Below are positions 5,462 to 6,738 of a DNA stretch of 6,738 bases, piece after piece. The translations under genes and the position numbers were made by a program. Location of the stretch: the NCBI GenBank assembly GCA_002451175.1, contig DKBI01000191.1, positions 11,909-18,646 of the forward strand. Reading direction: 5' to 3'. Origin of the DNA: Betaproteobacteria bacterium UBA6904 (GTDB taxonomy: Bacteria; Pseudomonadota; Gammaproteobacteria; Burkholderiales; SG8-39). How positions within the stretch are numbered: the stretch's first letter is position 1; each line of letters starts with the position of its first letter. The notes beneath the pieces are model-generated. The model searched no databases. It worked only from the letters and a program-made list of their open reading frames with translations, and was not told where the DNA came from.

Positions 5462-6055
5462 ATGACGACCCCGAACCCCCTTACCCACCTCTCGATGCGG
5501 CGCCGCGTGTTGCGCTGGACGATTCTGGCCACCCCCCTGGCCATGATCGCCCGGCCAGGCCTCGGCGCCCCCCCCAGGACCATGAAAGACGTCGAAGCCC
5601 TGCAGAACAACTGGAAGACGTATCTCGCGGACGGCCAGCAAGTGCCTTCCGTGTCCGAGTCCCTCACGCTCACCAAGGACGAGTGGCGCAAGCGGCTGGA
5701 CCCGATGGCCTACAAGGTGCTGCGCCAGGAAGGCACGGAACCCGCCGGCACGAGCCCGCTCGACCGCGAAAAGCGCGAAGGCGTGTTCGTCTGCGCGGGC
5801 TGCGGGCTGCCGGTATTTACCTCCGCGATGAAATTCGACAGCGGCACCGGCTGGCCGAGTTTCTTCACGACGATTCCGGGCGCGTTCGGCACCAGCCGCG
5901 ACTTCAAGCTGATCTACCCGCGAACCGAATACCACTGCGCGCGGTGCGGCGGCCACCATGGACACGTCTTCGAGGACGGTCCGGCGCCCACCGGCTTGCG
6001 CTACTGCAACAACGGCGTTGCCCTGAAGTTCATTCCGCGGACCGGCAAGGGCTAG
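5462..6055 (+). CDS. msrB: Peptide-methionine (R)-S-oxide reductase MsrB, Tat-exported
   Basis: The protein is 197 aa and reduces methionine-R-sulfoxide in proteins. The N-terminus has a twin-arginine motif (MRRRVLRW, residues 12-19), a hydrophobic stretch and a likely cleavage near GLGA (33-36), which indicates export to the periplasm, probably already folded with zinc. The MsrB domain runs from about residue 68 to the end. It has zinc Cys111/Cys114 (CAGC) and Cys159/Cys162 (CARC), the GWPSF motif (130-134), GHHGHVFEDGP (164-174) and catalytic Cys182 in GLRYCNN. In E. coli MsrB a resolving Cys stands in DSGCGWPSF; here the site is Thr129. No other Cys exists in the protein, so regeneration must differ from the two-Cys route. 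The start at 5462 has no clear ribosome binding site; Met12 at 5495 is an alternative that keeps the Tat motif. The stop overlaps that of mlaF. Confidence 0.93.
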   Translation: MTTPNPLTHLSMRRRVLRWTILATPLAMIARPGLGAPPRTMKDVEALQNNWKTYLADGQQVPSVSESLTLTKDEWRKRLDPMAYKVLRQEGTEPAGTSPLDREKREGVFVCAGCGLPVFTSAMKFDSGTGWPSFFTTIPGAFGTSRDFKLIYPRTEYHCARCGGHHGHVFEDGPAPTGLRYCNNGVALKFIPRTGKG

Positions 6056-6738
6056 GACGCCGCGCCGCTGCCGCCCGCCAGGCGCAGGTCCTCGGCGAGC
6101 GGCTTGCCGGGAAAGTGAAAGCGCACCGGTCCATCCGGGAGCGCGTGCAGGAACTGCTTGAGGTAGGGATCCTCCGAGGCGAGAACGTCCTTCGGCGCCC
6201 CCTCGCCCACGAGCCGCCCCTCGGCGATCACGTAGAGGTAATCGACGACTTCGAGCGCTTCGGAGACGTCGTAGGTCACGACGATCGAGGTCGCCCCGAG
6301 CGCGTCGTTCAGCTTGCGGATCAGCGTCGCGACGACGTTCAGGGTCATCGGATCGAGCCCCGCGAACGGCTCGTCGTACATCACCAGCATCGGGTCCGTC
6401 GCGATCGCGCGCGCGAGCGCGACGCGGCGGGTCATGCCGCCGGAGAGATCCGCCGGCATCATGTCGCGCGCGCCGCGCAGGCCCACGGCGTCCAGCTTCA
6501 TGAGCACCAGCGCGCGCACGATTTCCTCGGGCAGGTCGAAATGCTCGCGCAGCGCGAAGGCGATGTTCTCGTACACCGACAGGTCGGTGAACAGCCCGCT
6601 CGACTGGAACATCATGCCCATCTTCCGGCGCAAGGCGTACAGCGCCGCCGTGTCGAGCGCGTTGACGACCTGGCCGTCCACGCGAACATCGCCGCGCGAC
6701 GGCCGCAGCTGCCCGCCGATCAGCTTCAGGAGCGTGGA
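6052..6738 (-). CDS. mlaF: MlaF, ATP-binding subunit of the Mla phospholipid ABC transporter (5' part outside window)
   Basis: This is a partial gene: 228 codons are visible and it begins beyond the right edge, so Walker A is cut, leaving STLLKLIGG that follows its GK. MlaF powers movement of phospholipids between inner and outer membrane to keep outer-membrane lipid asymmetry, working with MlaE, MlaD, MlaB and periplasmic MlaC. In visible-residue numbering: Q-loop Gln45 in MMFQSSGLF, then TDLSVYENIAFALREH (51-66), the signature LSGGMTRRVALARA (98-111), Walker B LVMYDEPFAGLD (118-129) with catalytic Glu123, and the family tail DGPVRFHFP (202-210). The H-loop reads VVTYDV, with Tyr156 (codon 6271-6273) where ABC ATPases normally have His. 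A GTG at 6681 could be misread as the start, but coding continues in frame upstream. The 3' neighbour is convergent msrB, not mlaE, so mlaF ends its transcription unit here. Confidence 0.93.
   Translation of the reverse strand, partial: STLLKLIGGQLRPSRGDVRVDGQVVNALDTAALYALRRKMGMMFQSSGLFTDLSVYENIAFALREHFDLPEEIVRALVLMKLDAVGLRGARDMMPADLSGGMTRRVALARAIATDPMLVMYDEPFAGLDPMTLNVVATLIRKLNDALGATSIVVTYDVSEALEVVDYLYVIAEGRLVGEGAPKDVLASEDPYLKQFLHALPDGPVRFHFPGKPLAEDLRLAGGSGAAS

Noticed and set aside
3741..5465. A plus-strand open frame of 574 codons across the Bug receptor and glycine-zipper genes
   Set aside because: It covers a confidently assigned minus-strand gene, a promoter region and a second gene in another frame. 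The composition is Arg/Gly/His-rich antisense shadow.

Overview
This is a high-GC chromosomal segment with tightly packed genes on both strands. No gap without a gene exceeds about 120 bases. The gene content suggests a betaproteobacterium, probably of the Burkholderiales/Rhodocyclales type: a stand-alone Bug/TctC-type solute receptor, an MlaF ATPase with close similarity to the proteobacterial family, a Tat-exported MsrB and a glycine-zipper surface protein. The lineage is inferred from gene families only; there is no rRNA or other taxonomic marker here. No tRNA, rRNA, insertion sequence, CRISPR array or integrase is visible.

Layout from left to right. (1) Positions 8-2197, minus strand: a large soluble protein with a conserved N-terminal module, a metallo-beta-lactamase-fold hydrolase core and two C-terminal cyclic-nucleotide-binding-like domains. 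(2) Positions 2259-3059, minus: an enoyl-CoA hydratase/isomerase (crotonase) family enzyme, 61 nt upstream of gene 1 and possibly cotranscribed with it. (3) Positions 3134-3829, plus: a very basic protein with a transglutaminase-like Cys-His-Asp pattern, divergent from gene 2 across a 74-bp shared promoter region. (4) Positions 3867-4835, minus: a Bug/TctC-family periplasmic binding protein, convergent with gene 3 across a perfect 8-bp GC hairpin. (5) Positions 4957-5397, plus: an exported glycine-zipper protein with a short tandem repeat, divergent from gene 4. (6) Positions 5462-6055, plus: a Tat-type exported methionine-R-sulfoxide reductase B. (7) Positions 6052-6738, minus, cut by the window edge: MlaF, the ATPase of the phospholipid-transport Mla system. 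Its stop codon overlaps that of msrB.

There is no clear single pathway. Three of the genes concern the cell envelope (glycine-zipper protein, periplasmic MsrB, MlaF), one concerns uptake or sensing of an organic acid or similar solute, and one acts on acyl-CoA. The least described part is the metallo-hydrolase with tandem cNMP-binding-like domains. Its architecture implies a hydrolase gated by a nucleotide signal, but its substrate cannot be read from sequence. Points that depart from family norms are a Tyr in place of the H-loop His in MlaF, loss of the usual resolving Cys in MsrB, and loss of the phosphate-cassette Glu in the second cNMP domain. I see no convincing evidence of a complete new multi-gene system in this window.
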